A DNA stretch of 64,000 nt from Herbinix sp. (GCA_029240245.1 JARBTJ010000009.1:1-64000), one strand, 5' to 3'. Shown: positions 7,597-18,030, counted from the stretch's first letter. A program made the numbers and translations. The notes: generated from the letters alone by a model not told the origin.

Positions 7597-8607
7597 ATGA
7601 AGCTACAGGATCTTAAAAAGTTGAGTCTTCAGATGAATTTATCTCCTGAGGATTTTGCACCGGCTGACACACAAGAGCAGCAGGATTTAAATAAACTGAC
7701 ACAAAACACCAGCTATTGGAATGATGCTTGGAGAAGATTAAAGCAGAACAAAATAGCTATGATTGCGTTATTTGTTATTATACTTTTTATATTATTTGCC
7801 TTTGTGGGACCTTTATTATCACCCTATACGTATGATCAGCAGATTCGCGGTGATGAAAATATGGCCCCAAATATTAAGCATCCCTTTGGAACAGACCTAC
7901 ACGGTAGAGACTTATTAGTACGTGTTATGGTTGGGTCCAGAATATCCTTGATTATCGGTATCGGCTCCGCATTAATTGTATTATTGATCGGCTCCATCTA
8001 CGGTGCTGTTTCCGGTTTATTTGGTGGTATCGTGGATAATCTTATGATGCGTTTTGTCGAAATACTTTATTCCGTTCCGGACATTTTGATTATTATTCTT
8101 TTACAGATTGTTATAAAAGAACCTCTCGAAAACGCTTTTAACCAAGGTTCACTTTTTGGCGGACTTCAGAAATTAGGCCCCGGTATAGTTGCTATTTTTA
8201 TCGTATATGGACTTCTATACTGGGTTGGTATGGCGAGAATCGTAAGAGGCCAGGTGTTGCAGTTGAAGCAAATGGAATATGTGAATGCTGCGAACGCGAT
8301 CGGAGCCAGTAAAAGCCGATTGATTAAAAAGCATTTGCTTCCGAACTGTATTGGAACCTTAATCGTAACTACCATGCTGCAGATTCCTTCTGCTATTTTT
8401 ACAGAGGCTTTCTTAAGTTTCTTAGGTCTTGGTGTTTCCGCACCGATGGCCAGCTTAGGAAGCTTAGCCGCCGATGCTCTCAATGGTATCCAGTCCTATC
8501 CGTACCGTCTGTTATTCCCTGCAGGAGCAATCAGTATCATCATTCTAGCATTTAACCTTTTTGGAGACGGCCTTCGTGATGCCCTTGATCCAAAGCTTAA
8601 GAAATAA
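7597..8607 (+). CDS. oppC: oligopeptide ABC transporter permease OppC
   Basis: This is the second permease of the importer, about 336 residues with a cytoplasmic N-terminal extension of roughly 50 residues before the first membrane helix. It has the OppC signatures HPFGTDLHGRDLLVRVMVGSRISL and the coupling loop ANAIGASKSRLIKKHLLPN, and ends GDGLRDALDPKLKK as usual. A TTG at 7591 extends the frame by two codons, but the AGGAGG site ends at 7588, so the ATG at 7597 is the true start. It follows oppB by 15 bases, so the two are surely co-transcribed. Confidence 0.92.
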   Translation: MKLQDLKKLSLQMNLSPEDFAPADTQEQQDLNKLTQNTSYWNDAWRRLKQNKIAMIALFVIILFILFAFVGPLLSPYTYDQQIRGDENMAPNIKHPFGTDLHGRDLLVRVMVGSRISLIIGIGSALIVLLIGSIYGAVSGLFGGIVDNLMMRFVEILYSVPDILIIILLQIVIKEPLENAFNQGSLFGGLQKLGPGIVAIFIVYGLLYWVGMARIVRGQVLQLKQMEYVNAANAIGASKSRLIKKHLLPNCIGTLIVTTMLQIPSAIFTEAFLSFLGLGVSAPMASLGSLAADALNGIQSYPYRLLFPAGAISIIILAFNLFGDGLRDALDPKLKK

Positions 8608-8618
8608 GAGGAGGAACT

Positions 8619-9641
8619 ATGGCTGAAAATAAACAGAATCTATTAGAAGTAAATAATTTGGAAGTATCCTTCTTTACCTATGCAGGAGAAGTTAAGGCGG
8701 TCAGGGGTATCTCCTATCAATTAAAACCCGGTGAAGTACTCGGTATTGTTGGAGAATCCGGCAGTGGTAAATCCGTATCTTCCTATGCATTGATGGGAAT
8801 CATACCGGAGCCCGGTAAGGTAATCGGTGGAAGTATCCTGTTTGATGGAAAGGATATAACAAAATTAAATGAAAAAGAATTACAGAAAATGAGAGGCAAG
8901 GATATTGGTATGATATTCCAAGATCCAATGACCTCCTTAAACCCTGTTTTTACTGTGGGTAATCAGATTGAAGAGTCCTTAAAAAAACATACCGATTTAA
9001 ATAAAGAACAGCGTAAGGCAAGAATGATTGAATTATTTCAGCTGGTGGGTATCAATCAGCCCGAAAAGCGTATCCATCAATATCCCCATGAGTTTTCCGG
9101 TGGTATGAGACAGCGTGTTATGATTGCTATGGCACTTGCCTGTAATCCCAAGCTTCTGATTGCCGATGAACCTACAACCGCTCTTGATGTTACTATCCAG
9201 GCTCAGATCGTTGAGCTTTTAAAGGAACTAAAGAATAAAATTAATATGAGTATTATCTTCATTACCCATGACTTAGGAGTAATTGCGGATATCTGTGATA
9301 AGGTTGCGGTTATGTATGCCGGCAATATCATTGAGACCGGAAGCATTGACGAAATCTTTTATTCTCCAAAGCACCCTTATACCTGGGGACTTTTAAAATC
9401 CATGCCGAAATTAAACGCAGAGGAACATGAGCGTCTGATTCCGATTGAAGGTAATCCGGTGGATTTAATCAATCCTCCAAAGGGCTGTGCTTTTGCACCG
9501 CGATGTAAAAACGCGATGAAAATATGCATGGAGCAAGCTCCTCCGGTTTATGAGGTTTCCGGGGGACATGAAGTACGCTGCTGGCATGCCCTGAAGGATG
9601 ATTACGAAAAGGAGGTTTTTCATAATGGGAAATCCAAATAA
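8619..9641 (+). CDS. oppD: oligopeptide ABC transporter ATP-binding protein OppD
   Basis: This 340-residue cytoplasmic ATPase of the peptide importer has Walker A GESGSGKS, the Q-loop in [12 protein letters not shown], the ABC signature FSGGMRQR, Walker [13 protein letters not shown] and the switch histidine in FITHDLG. The C-terminal oligopeptide-transporter extension contains the cysteine pattern [14 protein letters not shown] followed by RCWH, which in OppD/DppD proteins can hold an iron-sulfur cluster. A GAGGAGG site precedes the ATG eleven bases after oppC. Its end overlaps the start of oppF, indicating translational coupling. Confidence 0.94.
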   Translation: MAENKQNLLEVNNLEVSFFTYAGEVKAVRGISYQLKPGEVLGIVGESGSGKSVSSYALMGIIPEPGKVIGGSILFDGKDITKLNEKELQKMRGKDIGMIFQDPMTSLNPVFTVGNQIEESLKKHTDLNKEQRKARMIELFQLVGINQPEKRIHQYPHEFSGGMRQRVMIAMALACNPKLLIADEPTTALDVTIQAQIVELLKELKNKINMSIIFITHDLGVIADICDKVAVMYAGNIIETGSIDEIFYSPKHPYTWGLLKSMPKLNAEEHERLIPIEGNPVDLINPPKGCAFAPRCKNAMKICMEQAPPVYEVSGGHEVRCWHALKDDYEKEVFHNGKSK

Positions 9642-10605
9642 TAGGCAGAATCTGATTGAAGTTCATAATCTAAAAAAGTATTTTCCTGTAAAAACCGGCT
9701 TTAAAACCTCCTATGTGAAAGCAGTGGATGATGTCGGTTTATATATAAAAAAAGGTGAAACCTTAGGGTTGGTAGGAGAAAGCGGTTGTGGTAAAACAAC
9801 TTTAGGTAGAACTATTCTCCGTCTTCATGAACCTACGGACGGTAAAATTATATATAAGGGTGAAGATATCACAAGAATCAACATGCATCCCTTACGCAGA
9901 GAGATGCAAATCATATTCCAGGACCCTTATGCTTCCCTAAATCCTAGAATGACGGTTGGTGATATCGTCGCAGAGCCCTTGGAGGTTCACAAATTGTATG
10001 ACTCCAAAAAGGACAAGCAGGATAAAATTTATTCCTTACTTGAAACGGTTGGATTAAACCGAGAGCATGCGAATCGTTTTCCTCATGAATTTTCCGGTGG
10101 ACAGAGACAACGAATCGGTATTGCACGTGCGCTGGCCGTAGAACCGGAGTTTATCGTGTGTGACGAACCGGTTTCCGCACTTGATGTATCCATTCAGGCG
10201 CAAATTGTTAATATGCTTGAGGATCTTCAGGCAGAAAAGGAGTTTACTTATCTTTTTATTGCTCATGATTTATCCATTGTTAAGCATATCAGTAACCGGA
10301 TTGGCGTTATGTATTTAGGACATTTAGTGGAGCTTGCTGATAGTAAAGAGCTATATAAAAACCCTCTGCACCCTTATACTAGGACGCTTCTTTCTGCTAT
10401 TCCCATTGCCGATCCGAAAGCAAGCAGAAATACCAAACGAATTATACTAAAAGGAGATATTCCAAGTCCCTTAAATCCGCCCAGCGGATGCCCCTTCCGT
10501 ACAAGATGTCCTCATGCAACGGAGGCTTGTGCCAATGAAATGCCGGCACTAAAGGATGTGGGAGGCGGCCATTATGTAGCCTGCCATCATATAGATAAAA
10601 TTTAA
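9625..10605 (+). CDS. oppF: oligopeptide ABC transporter ATP-binding protein OppF
   Basis: This is the second ATPase of the importer (326 residues), pairing with OppD. It has Walker [10 protein letters not shown]-loop [12 protein letters not shown], signature FSGGQRQR, Walker [13 protein letters not shown] and switch FIAHDLS. The C-terminal extension carries [14 protein letters not shown] and ACHH, the usual four-cysteine region. The longest frame starts at 9598, but an AAAGGAGG site at 9608-9615 points to the ATG at 9625. This start overlaps the end of oppD by 17 bases, as in a tightly coupled operon. Confidence 0.93.
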   Translation: MGNPNNRQNLIEVHNLKKYFPVKTGFKTSYVKAVDDVGLYIKKGETLGLVGESGCGKTTLGRTILRLHEPTDGKIIYKGEDITRINMHPLRREMQIIFQDPYASLNPRMTVGDIVAEPLEVHKLYDSKKDKQDKIYSLLETVGLNREHANRFPHEFSGGQRQRIGIARALAVEPEFIVCDEPVSALDVSIQAQIVNMLEDLQAEKEFTYLFIAHDLSIVKHISNRIGVMYLGHLVELADSKELYKNPLHPYTRTLLSAIPIADPKASRNTKRIILKGDIPSPLNPPSGCPFRTRCPHATEACANEMPALKDVGGGHYVACHHIDKI

Positions 10606-10726
10606 AAAGGTAAAAATACCCTCTTTTCCCCTACATTACAAAGTATTTCTACAGCAAATGCGGTTACTTAAATATTCAAATGGGAATATTAAATAAGGCC
10701 AGAACATTTGCAAAAAGGAGGGTAAT

Positions 10727-12424
10727 ATGAATAAAAAAAGAATAAAAAGAGCTTCCGCAATGCTATTAGTATTGGTTTTTCTACTAATAACTGCTCTTAC
10801 AGGTTGCGGAAAAAAAGATACAGATGATAATAACAATAATACAGGCAATAATAACGGAAATAACAATGGAAATAATAACGGAAATGATGCAGAAGAAGGC
10901 TTTGCCATCGACTTAAATGTAGGGCCTGAACCGGAAACCCTTGATCCCACCATGAATACAGCCGTTGATGGTGCAACTTATATTAACCATATCTTTGAAG
11001 GTTTAATGAAAATTGATTCCAAGGGTGAGATTGTTTCAGGTGTCGCAGATAATTATAAGATAAGCGATGATGGCTTAGTATATACCTTTACCATACGTGA
11101 CGATGCAAAATGGTCGGACGGTAAGGATTTAACAGCAGATGCCTTTGTATATTCCTGGCAGAGGCTGGTTGATCCTGAAACTGCGTCCGACTACAATTAT
11201 ATGGTTGATGCTGTTAAAAATGCAAATGAAATTATGGCTGGTACCGTGGATAAATCGGAACTAGGGGTGAAAGCAGTAGATCCAAAGACTTTTGAGGTTA
11301 CCTTAAATGTTGCTACTCCATATTTCTTAGAAATATGTGCTTTTCCCGCTACTTATCCACTGAGAGAAGATATCCTTACCGCTAATCCGGATACCTGGAC
11401 ACAGGATTCGTCAACCTATATCGGTAACGGTCCTTATGTATTAGATTCCTGGACTCATCAATCCATGATTGTCATGAAACAAAACCCCAATTATTATGGT
11501 GTTGCTGATTTAGGTCCTGACACCATTAATTTTCATTTAATTGAAGATCAGAATACTATCTTAGCATCCTTCGAAAATGGTGAGATTTTATTCGGAGATA
11601 ATCTTCCGAGCGAAGAAATCGATCGAATGAAGGATAACGGTCTTAACATTGTTGGTCAGTTGGGAACTTATTTCTACTGTGTTAATGTTGAAGACGAAGT
11701 AATGAAGGATGCAAAAGTCAGAAGGGCATTAGCACTCGCAATTGACAGAAGTTATCTTGTAGAATCTGTTGCGAAGGGCGGACAGCAACCTGCGGATACT
11801 TTTGTTGCCACCGGATTATCCGATGTTGAGGCTGCTACCGAATTCCATGAGGTCGCAAAGAAATGGTATAGCGTTGATCCTGCCGATTATGATAAAAATG
11901 TAGAAGAAGCGAAACAACTATTAGTTGACGCCGGATACCCAGACGGTAAAGGTCTTCCTTCCATTGAATTAATGATCAATCCCGGTCATGAGGCAATCGC
12001 TGAAGCTGTAATCTATATGTGGAAAGAGAAGTTAGGTATAAACTCCACTATATCCTCCCAGGACTGGGCCGTATTCATTGATACAAGAAAAAACGGTGAA
12101 TATCAGATTTCACGTCATGGCTGGCTTGCCGATTATAATGATCCCATTTCCTTCCTGGATATGTGGGTAAGTGACGGTGGTAACAACGATGCCCAATATA
12201 CCAATCCGGAGTACGATGCTTTAATTGCTAAAGTAAAATCTTCGGCTGACCGTGAGGAAAGAATTACTGCAATGCATCAAGCCGAGGATTTATTAGCGGC
12301 CGATATGCCGATTATTCCGATTTATTTCTACACGGATTTATATTTAATTTCGGATAAATTAGAAGGCTTTTATTCATCGCCGTTAGGTTATAAATACTTT
12401 ATGTACACGTCAGTAAAAGAGTAG
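10727..12424 (+). CDS. oppA: oligopeptide-binding lipoprotein OppA
   Basis: This 565-residue extracellular lipoprotein (SBP_bac_5 family) captures substrate for OppBCDF. The N-terminus has a signal peptide ending in the lipobox LTGC, then an Asn/Gly-rich spacer (NNNNTGNNNGN type, about 37-53) and the binding domain with family features EPETLDPTMN, YTFTIRDDAKWSDGK, SDYNY, IGNGPY and VRRALALAIDRSYL. A 121-base gap after oppF contains a small AATATTC/GAATATT inverted repeat (10671-10690), which could stabilise mRNA or help set the higher binding-protein level that importers need. A good AAGGAGGG site precedes the ATG. A terminator follows. Confidence 0.93.
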   Translation: MNKKRIKRASAMLLVLVFLLITALTGCGKKDTDDNNNNTGNNNGNNNGNNNGNDAEEGFAIDLNVGPEPETLDPTMNTAVDGATYINHIFEGLMKIDSKGEIVSGVADNYKISDDGLVYTFTIRDDAKWSDGKDLTADAFVYSWQRLVDPETASDYNYMVDAVKNANEIMAGTVDKSELGVKAVDPKTFEVTLNVATPYFLEICAFPATYPLREDILTANPDTWTQDSSTYIGNGPYVLDSWTHQSMIVMKQNPNYYGVADLGPDTINFHLIEDQNTILASFENGEILFGDNLPSEEIDRMKDNGLNIVGQLGTYFYCVNVEDEVMKDAKVRRALALAIDRSYLVESVAKGGQQPADTFVATGLSDVEAATEFHEVAKKWYSVDPADYDKNVEEAKQLLVDAGYPDGKGLPSIELMINPGHEAIAEAVIYMWKEKLGINSTISSQDWAVFIDTRKNGEYQISRHGWLADYNDPISFLDMWVSDGGNNDAQYTNPEYDALIAKVKSSADREERITAMHQAEDLLAADMPIIPIYFYTDLYLISDKLEGFYSSPLGYKYFMYTSVKE

Positions 12425-12518
12425 TAATATTTGGTCCTTTCCTACACGATTCGATGTTATAATCTCTAATAAAAATGATCGAAATGAATATTGTGTTATA
12501 GCAATATATATGTTTATT

Positions 12519-12549
12519 AAAAAAAACAGGGAGATGCTCCCTGTTTTTT
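12519..12549 (+). terminator. opp operon terminator
   Basis: A near-perfect hairpin, AAAAAACAGGGAG-atg-CTCCCTGTTTTTT, lies about 95 bases after oppA. It has a short loop and an A/T tail on both sides, so it would also work against transcription from the right. Confidence 0.9.
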
Positions 12550-12687
12550 CTGTACCATATTAAGACTTCGCATGTCAGTTTTCACTTAATTTCATCTTTT
12601 AAATTTAAACTATACTTGTGTTCATCTTCCCTTATTGGTATAGCTTCGATTCGTCTGTTTTTGTTTCAATTATAATCCGAGTATTTA

Positions 12688-14448
12688 CTAGTCAAGCATT
12701 TTGGGAAGGGCTGTAAGAAGCTCGTCAAAGTTATAATTATAATATTCCTTGGCTAATAGATTTCTTGTATTGCTGGAATTTCCCAGATAATTTCTTCCAT
12801 AGCCTATCTCCACGGTTATTGCTGCAAAGTTTTTATTGACCGGATTCACCTTAATCTTGTTATTATCCAGATCCTTTATCTGCAGTAACATATATTCCTT
12901 CTTCCCATCCGTAAACGCATGAAAGCCGAAGGACGGTGAGAATTTCGCTCCTACCGCCAAGGTGACCGCATAATCGGTAAGACTCGAGCCTTCCCCCTGT
13001 AATCCATAGGTATTTTCCTCATAGACTCTGTTATATTTCCTTCGCATATTACCGTTATTAATTAAGCTAAGAACATCGGTACGCAGATTTAAGCTGTATT
13101 GCTCCTGCTTCTTGGTCTGCCATCCCTTTCCCGCATAAATGATGGAGCCTTGCTGGTGTAAATCCAGATAATACACAGCCTGCTCGACTACAACATAATG
13201 ATACAACCATTTCATCATTGCTTTTGTCTCGCTGTTAGAACCGGGATAATTCCCCGGATAATTCGCATAACCAGGTTTGCTCTCTATAATGGATTTCTTA
13301 CTCTTCCCATTCAGAACCTGTCCCCATTGCAGGCCAGGTAAGTTACGGTTACTCTCGATACCGTTGGTATAAGCCTTCCATAGTTCACCACTTCTTGTTG
13401 TCCATTTGGACGGTTCATAAATCAGAGCCTCTCTTCCATCCACATTAATGATCGGAACGGCGACAAATTTATTGCTTTTAAGAAGCTCCATCGTCTTTTT
13501 ATCCGTCTGTGCTTTTTGAATTAAATCTACAAACTGCTTTACAAGATAGGTACCACCGGCAAATTCTCTCGCGTGTACCTGACCGGTAAGCATAATTACA
13601 TTCTTTTTACTCTTGGAGGTCATATCAATCTCGATGGCATAAAGGTCTCTACCACAGGTTGATTTCCCTATTTTATATAGATAGACACCGTCATATCTGG
13701 ACAGTTTTTTTAAGGTATTTACATATGCATTGTAATCCATGGTCTTGGTCAGATCTACGGACATTTTCACAGGTTTACTCTTATAATCGGTAACATCTTC
13801 CCATACTTTGGACATTGCCTCCTTGTATTCATCGAAAGGCATTCCGGTACTATAAAGCTTACCATAATTTTTCACCATGCTTTGTAATGTTTTTATGGGT
13901 GTCTTCTTAGTACTTAACCCGGTTACACTCTTTCTTACATAGTCATACTTCGCCATGTTCTTTAGCGTTTCCGGTATAAATTTTTCCGGCTTCGGTGTAG
14001 GAGTAATGGTAGGCCTCGGAGTAGGAGTTGGTGTTGGTGTCGGTGTCGGAGTTATCGTCAGCTCCGGGGTAGGAGTTGGTGTCGATGTTATCGTCGGCTC
14101 CGGAGTTGGGATATCGCCTGGTTCCGGTGTTGGTGTTACAGTCAGTTCCAGATTAGGGGTTATAGTTATCTCCGGCGTAGGTGTTATAGTCGGCTCCGGA
14201 TTAGGTGTTATGGTCAGCTCCGGCGTAGGTGTTATGGTTATCTCCGGCGTGGGCGTTATGGTCGAACCGGATTCCGGTGTAGCGGAAGGCTCCGGAGTTG
14301 GTGTTACCGTAGTTTCATTCACCGTCTCAGCATTTACCCGGCTTGTTGGTAAATTTGATATTGTGGTCAAGGAAATTATTAGTGTCAAAAGTAACGCTGT
14401 TCTTCTAGCTATCCTGCCGGTTCGTCTGATCATTCTTATGTACCTCAT
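12688..14448 (-). CDS. secreted zinc carboxypeptidase (M14 family)
   Basis: This 586-residue protein has a signal peptide (1-40, cut after RVNA), then a Thr/Pro/Glu linker of TPTPEP-type repeats (about 48-153), then an M14 metallocarboxypeptidase domain. Zinc ligands are visible: His292 and Glu295 in QVHAREFAG and His431 in YLDLHQQG. Substrate-binding Asn367-Arg368 lie in ESNRNLPG, and the general-base Glu547 is in TVEIGYGR, so it should be active on C-terminal residues of peptides, possibly cell-wall stem peptides. The linker lies between secretion signal and enzyme, as if to extend the enzyme from the surface, though no anchor or lipobox is seen. It is a single gene. Confidence 0.88.
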   Translation of the reverse strand: MRYIRMIRRTGRIARRTALLLTLIISLTTISNLPTSRVNAETVNETTVTPTPEPSATPESGSTITPTPEITITPTPELTITPNPEPTITPTPEITITPNLELTVTPTPEPGDIPTPEPTITSTPTPTPELTITPTPTPTPTPTPRPTITPTPKPEKFIPETLKNMAKYDYVRKSVTGLSTKKTPIKTLQSMVKNYGKLYSTGMPFDEYKEAMSKVWEDVTDYKSKPVKMSVDLTKTMDYNAYVNTLKKLSRYDGVYLYKIGKSTCGRDLYAIEIDMTSKSKKNVIMLTGQVHAREFAGGTYLVKQFVDLIQKAQTDKKTMELLKSNKFVAVPIINVDGREALIYEPSKWTTRSGELWKAYTNGIESNRNLPGLQWGQVLNGKSKKSIIESKPGYANYPGNYPGSNSETKAMMKWLYHYVVVEQAVYYLDLHQQGSIIYAGKGWQTKKQEQYSLNLRTDVLSLINNGNMRRKYNRVYEENTYGLQGEGSSLTDYAVTLAVGAKFSPSFGFHAFTDGKKEYMLLQIKDLDNNKIKVNPVNKNFAAITVEIGYGRNYLGNSSNTRNLLAKEYYNYNFDELLTALPKMLD

Positions 14449-14555
14449 GCTGTTTGATTTTTTGATATTGAAACTTTAGGTCATTTTATGTCGTATAATT
14501 TAATTAAAACATGCGGTTATAGGTTTGTCAAATTGCAATATAAGGATTAAATTAA

Positions 14556-14828
14556 TTAGTTACCATAGGCCAGCTTCCTTGCTCTTTTATGATCCTTCCT
14601 CTTTACATAAATATAATAAACAAATTGTGTATGGTCCCTTTTTTCTCTATAGGCAAATGCATTTTTTGCTTGTGCACTAACATCCATTCTTCTGGACATC
14701 ATTGGAGAGTTCAATACCGTCTTGTAATAATACTCAATATTTTCTGTTTTTAATATTTGTTTGACCCTGTTGCACTCCACCTGCGAAATATCAATCAGTA
14801 GTCTCTTTCTGTTAAATATGGTAATCAT
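14556..14828 (-). CDS. small conserved-looking protein of unknown function
   Basis: This is a 90-residue basic protein beginning MITIFNRKRLLIDIS. The longer frame to 14906 is unlikely because a strong GGGAGGGG site sits just before the ATG at 14828. It alternates hydrophobic and charged residues (VKQILKTENIEYYYK, FVYYIYVKRKDHKRARKLAYGN), a pattern reminiscent of small DUF2007-like signal-transducing proteins, but no motif is decisive. There is no signal peptide or membrane helix. It stands alone between the carboxypeptidase and the large lipoprotein gene. Function unknown. Confidence 0.55.
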   Translation of the reverse strand: MITIFNRKRLLIDISQVECNRVKQILKTENIEYYYKTVLNSPMMSRRMDVSAQAKNAFAYREKRDHTQFVYYIYVKRKDHKRARKLAYGN

Positions 14829-15116
14829 AATATCCCCTCCCGACACTTTAAAAGTTTCAAATGAACGTGAATTTGTTCTGTTTATCTCTTTTTCTTCATT
14901 ATGCAATTAGCGACTCCTTAGCTGATTATATTATTATACGATACATAAACTTACTCAACAATAGGCCAATTAAAGTGTAATTAAAAGCATTATCTTATAA
15001 ATGTCCGTCCGTACTTGTCAGTGCGATTTTTCCGTTTATCCAGACAAGACAGTAAGTATGACCCTTCATTAGTTTACCGGTCCGCAAAGGAAGTGTGTTG
15101 TCATTGTCATGAATAA

Positions 15117-15138
15117 AGCCCTGCTTCGCAGCAGGGCC
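15117..15138 (-). terminator. terminator of the 961-residue lipoprotein gene
   Basis: The perfect stem GCCCTGC-ttcgca-GCAGGGC (15118-15137), read on the minus strand, is followed by TTTATTC a few bases beyond the stop codon of the lipoprotein gene. Confidence 0.75.
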
Positions 15139-15144
15139 TATTAT

Positions 15145-18030
15145 CTAATCTTTATAATTTATAATAATATCTCTAATTCGGTCCATGGTTTTTCTCTTTT
15201 CGTCTTCTGTGATTCCTGGAATATACCCCTGCTCCATGGAAGGAATTAGTTTGAAGTTAAGGGTTTGTGGTATTTCTCCAAACAATGAATTATAAATTGC
15301 CGCAGCTTCTATGTAGCCGCTAAGATGATTCGGATGATAATCATTCGTCATATGAAGTTCGGGATACCCAAAGGTGCTTTCTATCAATTCATTGTATATA
15401 TAGCCTATAGGTAGAAAATTCAATCCCTCAATTAACGATAACCTTCTTTCGCTATCAATATGATCCACTACATCATATTCCGTGAGAAAATAATAAACAA
15501 TGCTGCCTTCCTTACACATTTTCATTAACGTACGTACCGCTTCTACTGAATTCTCCATAAAATAGGTATGATCCTGAAGCACCACGATATCCGCATTTTT
15601 AATTAATGCACTTTTCTGTTCATCATTCTTGATATCAGAAACATGAGAATTTAAGGTACATCCCATGGTTATGATCGTCTGGACTTCAATATCCTTTCCC
15701 ATTTCATTCGCTATCTGTTTAAAATAGCCCGGTATTCCTCCGTAGCTGGTCAGGCTGTTACCGATGAACAAAATACTTTTCGCATTATTAAGAACCTCTT
15801 GATCCGGTTCTTCCTCCTGATTTGGCTCCGTACCGTTTACGTTCGCCAATATTAGATCTGCTGCTGTCTCTTCATTTATATAACCTTTGATATAAAATTC
15901 CATATAATCACCGAGAGCGTCGGCCAGTCTCGGATCAAAGGAGCTGATACAGGACAGTTCCTTATTCGATTCTACAAAAGCATCAATATCCTCCTTGGTT
16001 AGATCATGCTCGTTCATGATATACTCCGGCCTGATTCCGCTGGACATGGCTCCCAGACCATAGGAAACCGTTTCCCAGCCCTCAATTCCATCCATACGCA
16101 GCGGGATTCCTTCCCCCACCTGATAATCTTGTATCGGCTCAGATAACAGCAACTCGATGAACTCTCTCACCAGCTCCTTTTTCGTACTATTCTTATTGAC
16201 ACCTACTATATTCAATGCTTCAAAAGTCTTCGCCGATCGGTAGGAATCACCGGTTACATCAAGTGCACTACATAAAAGCATAAGCTCATAGCTGTGCGAA
16301 ATATGAGTTAATAATAGAGATTTTTTTCCCCGTGCATAATGAAAATAGCACTCCTGATGGGACCAATAAAATTCACTGTTACGGATATGCTGCGGTGAAC
16401 TGACTTTCTTCGTCTGCTGCAGGAAATTAATTAACTTCGATCGGTCAGGATTACCATCCTCTCCAAGCAGCTCATTATTATATACTTTCGTTACAGCCCC
16501 GGCCAAGGAGCGATAATCGATTTGGTTGAACACTGTTTTTCCGTTCAGGATTGTATAATCAGAAATTTGTTTCAGTGTATCTCCGGCACTCATTAAATCC
16601 TCCGGTCCGGCATAGATATAGGGCCGGAATTCACCCGGTACCAAATAAATATTTTCATCGTTTTTTAAACATTCTACAATATTAGAATAAATTTCACCGC
16701 GCTCCATATAAGGCTCGATAATATCATTGATTGCTTCAAAATAACCCTGCTCCATGTAGTTTTTATAGGGTAGCCGATCACAGATTAAGATATCCGCAGC
16801 CTTATTCTGTTTCAATTTTTCATTTGTCTGTGCCGTATATTCTTCGATCGTAGCCGGTTCTTCCTCCTTCGCAGCAATATCATATACTACCATCAGTTCG
16901 GGATGTTTCATCGCAAATGTGATCACCGCTTCCTTCATTCTCCGGTTATCCTGAAAAGCCGAGATATGAAAAACCTCTTTATCCGCAGGCTCCTGTTCCT
17001 TTAAGCTGTATTTCACAAGATGTCCCTGATCGGAAGTATCCTTGGATAGCAGAAGATATTCGTCCTCCGACTGATGAATAAAATTCACATGCTGATACGC
17101 AAATTTTCCGATCAAATCTACAGAACCATTGATAATCTCCTTCCATTTTCCGGTGTCCTGTTGATACTCATACAGACCTTCTCTACCCACGATTCCTAAT
17201 TGATTATTATGATAGAAAAGAAAAATATTGTTTTCATTTACATACTGCATTTGAAAATCATATACCTGCCACTCCGGAAGCGATATGGTATCTTCTATGA
17301 TACCGGTTAGCGGATTCATAAGCATTAATTGATTCGCCAGATAGTCCATGGTGATTAACTGCTCTGAGCCTATTAATAATCCGGTATAATAACCCGACTT
17401 ACTGGTAAATATAACCTTTTGACCAATTGTGTCATACCCCAGTATATAATAGCCAGTATTGATCATGAGGCTTTCCCCATTCAGACATAAATCCGATATT
17501 TCCAGATACTTGCCCATACGATCAAATCCGTTCAGATTGGGAACCGTTAGTTCTTTCACCTCATGATCTGATGTTATAGCTACCACTCGGGATATTTTCT
17601 TCTGATCCTTGCTTTTTAAAGCTGCATATAAGGTGCCGTCCGGTGCATAGATCAGCCGGTTAATGATATAATTGTCCGTTATCAGAGTTTGATCCGAACC
17701 CCAGGTCAGTTCAGAACTCACCCAGTTATTATCCTCCTTCAGCAGATATTTAGCATAAGAACTGATATTCCCTGTTGTTTCATCCGTCATTGCTGTATAA
17801 AGCACCATTTTACCCTCGGATTCCCGAATCAATTCTACTACTGTTTCTTTACCCTCTACTACATTTAGAGGCAATGTCATATCATTTTTGGAATATAATT
17901 CCATCGCCTTTTCTTTTACAGAAGGTGTGTTCGTCAGTTCCTGAGCTGTTGGTTTCGCATCTTTGTCCTTACAAGCAGTAAGTAATAACATAAAAGAAAT
18001 CATCATAATTAATCGAAATACCTGCTTCAT
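15145..18030 (-). CDS. large lipoprotein: propeller-like, solute-binding-like and SGNH hydrolase parts
   Basis: This 961-residue lipoprotein has a signal peptide with lipobox LLTAC (Cys20). Residues about 40-340 are strand-rich repeats (SYAKYLLKEDNNWVSSEL, GTLYAALKSKDQKKI and similar) resembling a beta-propeller. Residues about 345-715 look like an extracellular solute-binding domain (FAMKHPELMVVYDI, ADILICDRLPYKNYMEQGYF, YIYAGPEDLM). Residues 752-950 form an SGNH/GDSL-type domain: ILFIGNSLTSYG with Ser759, VVLQDHTYF and NDYHPNHLSGY. In the last motif the usual Asp three residues before the His is Asn896, with Asp897 beside it, so activity is uncertain. Ribosome site GAGGGG. The same propeller and solute-binding types are separate genes at 29-34 kb. 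The target is unknown. Confidence 0.7.
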   Translation of the reverse strand: MKQVFRLIMMISFMLLLTACKDKDAKPTAQELTNTPSVKEKAMELYSKNDMTLPLNVVEGKETVVELIRESEGKMVLYTAMTDETTGNISSYAKYLLKEDNNWVSSELTWGSDQTLITDNYIINRLIYAPDGTLYAALKSKDQKKISRVVAITSDHEVKELTVPNLNGFDRMGKYLEISDLCLNGESLMINTGYYILGYDTIGQKVIFTSKSGYYTGLLIGSEQLITMDYLANQLMLMNPLTGIIEDTISLPEWQVYDFQMQYVNENNIFLFYHNNQLGIVGREGLYEYQQDTGKWKEIINGSVDLIGKFAYQHVNFIHQSEDEYLLLSKDTSDQGHLVKYSLKEQEPADKEVFHISAFQDNRRMKEAVITFAMKHPELMVVYDIAAKEEEPATIEEYTAQTNEKLKQNKAADILICDRLPYKNYMEQGYFEAINDIIEPYMERGEIYSNIVECLKNDENIYLVPGEFRPYIYAGPEDLMSAGDTLKQISDYTILNGKTVFNQIDYRSLAGAVTKVYNNELLGEDGNPDRSKLINFLQQTKKVSSPQHIRNSEFYWSHQECYFHYARGKKSLLLTHISHSYELMLLCSALDVTGDSYRSAKTFEALNIVGVNKNSTKKELVREFIELLLSEPIQDYQVGEGIPLRMDGIEGWETVSYGLGAMSSGIRPEYIMNEHDLTKEDIDAFVESNKELSCISSFDPRLADALGDYMEFYIKGYINEETAADLILANVNGTEPNQEEEPDQEVLNNAKSILFIGNSLTSYGGIPGYFKQIANEMGKDIEVQTIITMGCTLNSHVSDIKNDEQKSALIKNADIVVLQDHTYFMENSVEAVRTLMKMCKEGSIVYYFLTEYDVVDHIDSERRLSLIEGLNFLPIGYIYNELIESTFGYPELHMTNDYHPNHLSGYIEAAAIYNSLFGEIPQTLNFKLIPSMEQGYIPGITEDEKRKTMDRIRDIIINYKD

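Noticed and set aside
13955-14479. Plus-strand frame encoding Val-Gly repeats
   Set aside because: It is the opposite strand of the Thr-Pro-Glu linker of the carboxypeptidase gene, with no ribosome site or domain.
15145-18030. Frameshifted or chimeric assembly of separate lipoprotein genes
   Set aside because: One continuous frame with a single lipobox and even codon usage by eye; no internal stop or ribosome site suggests separate genes.
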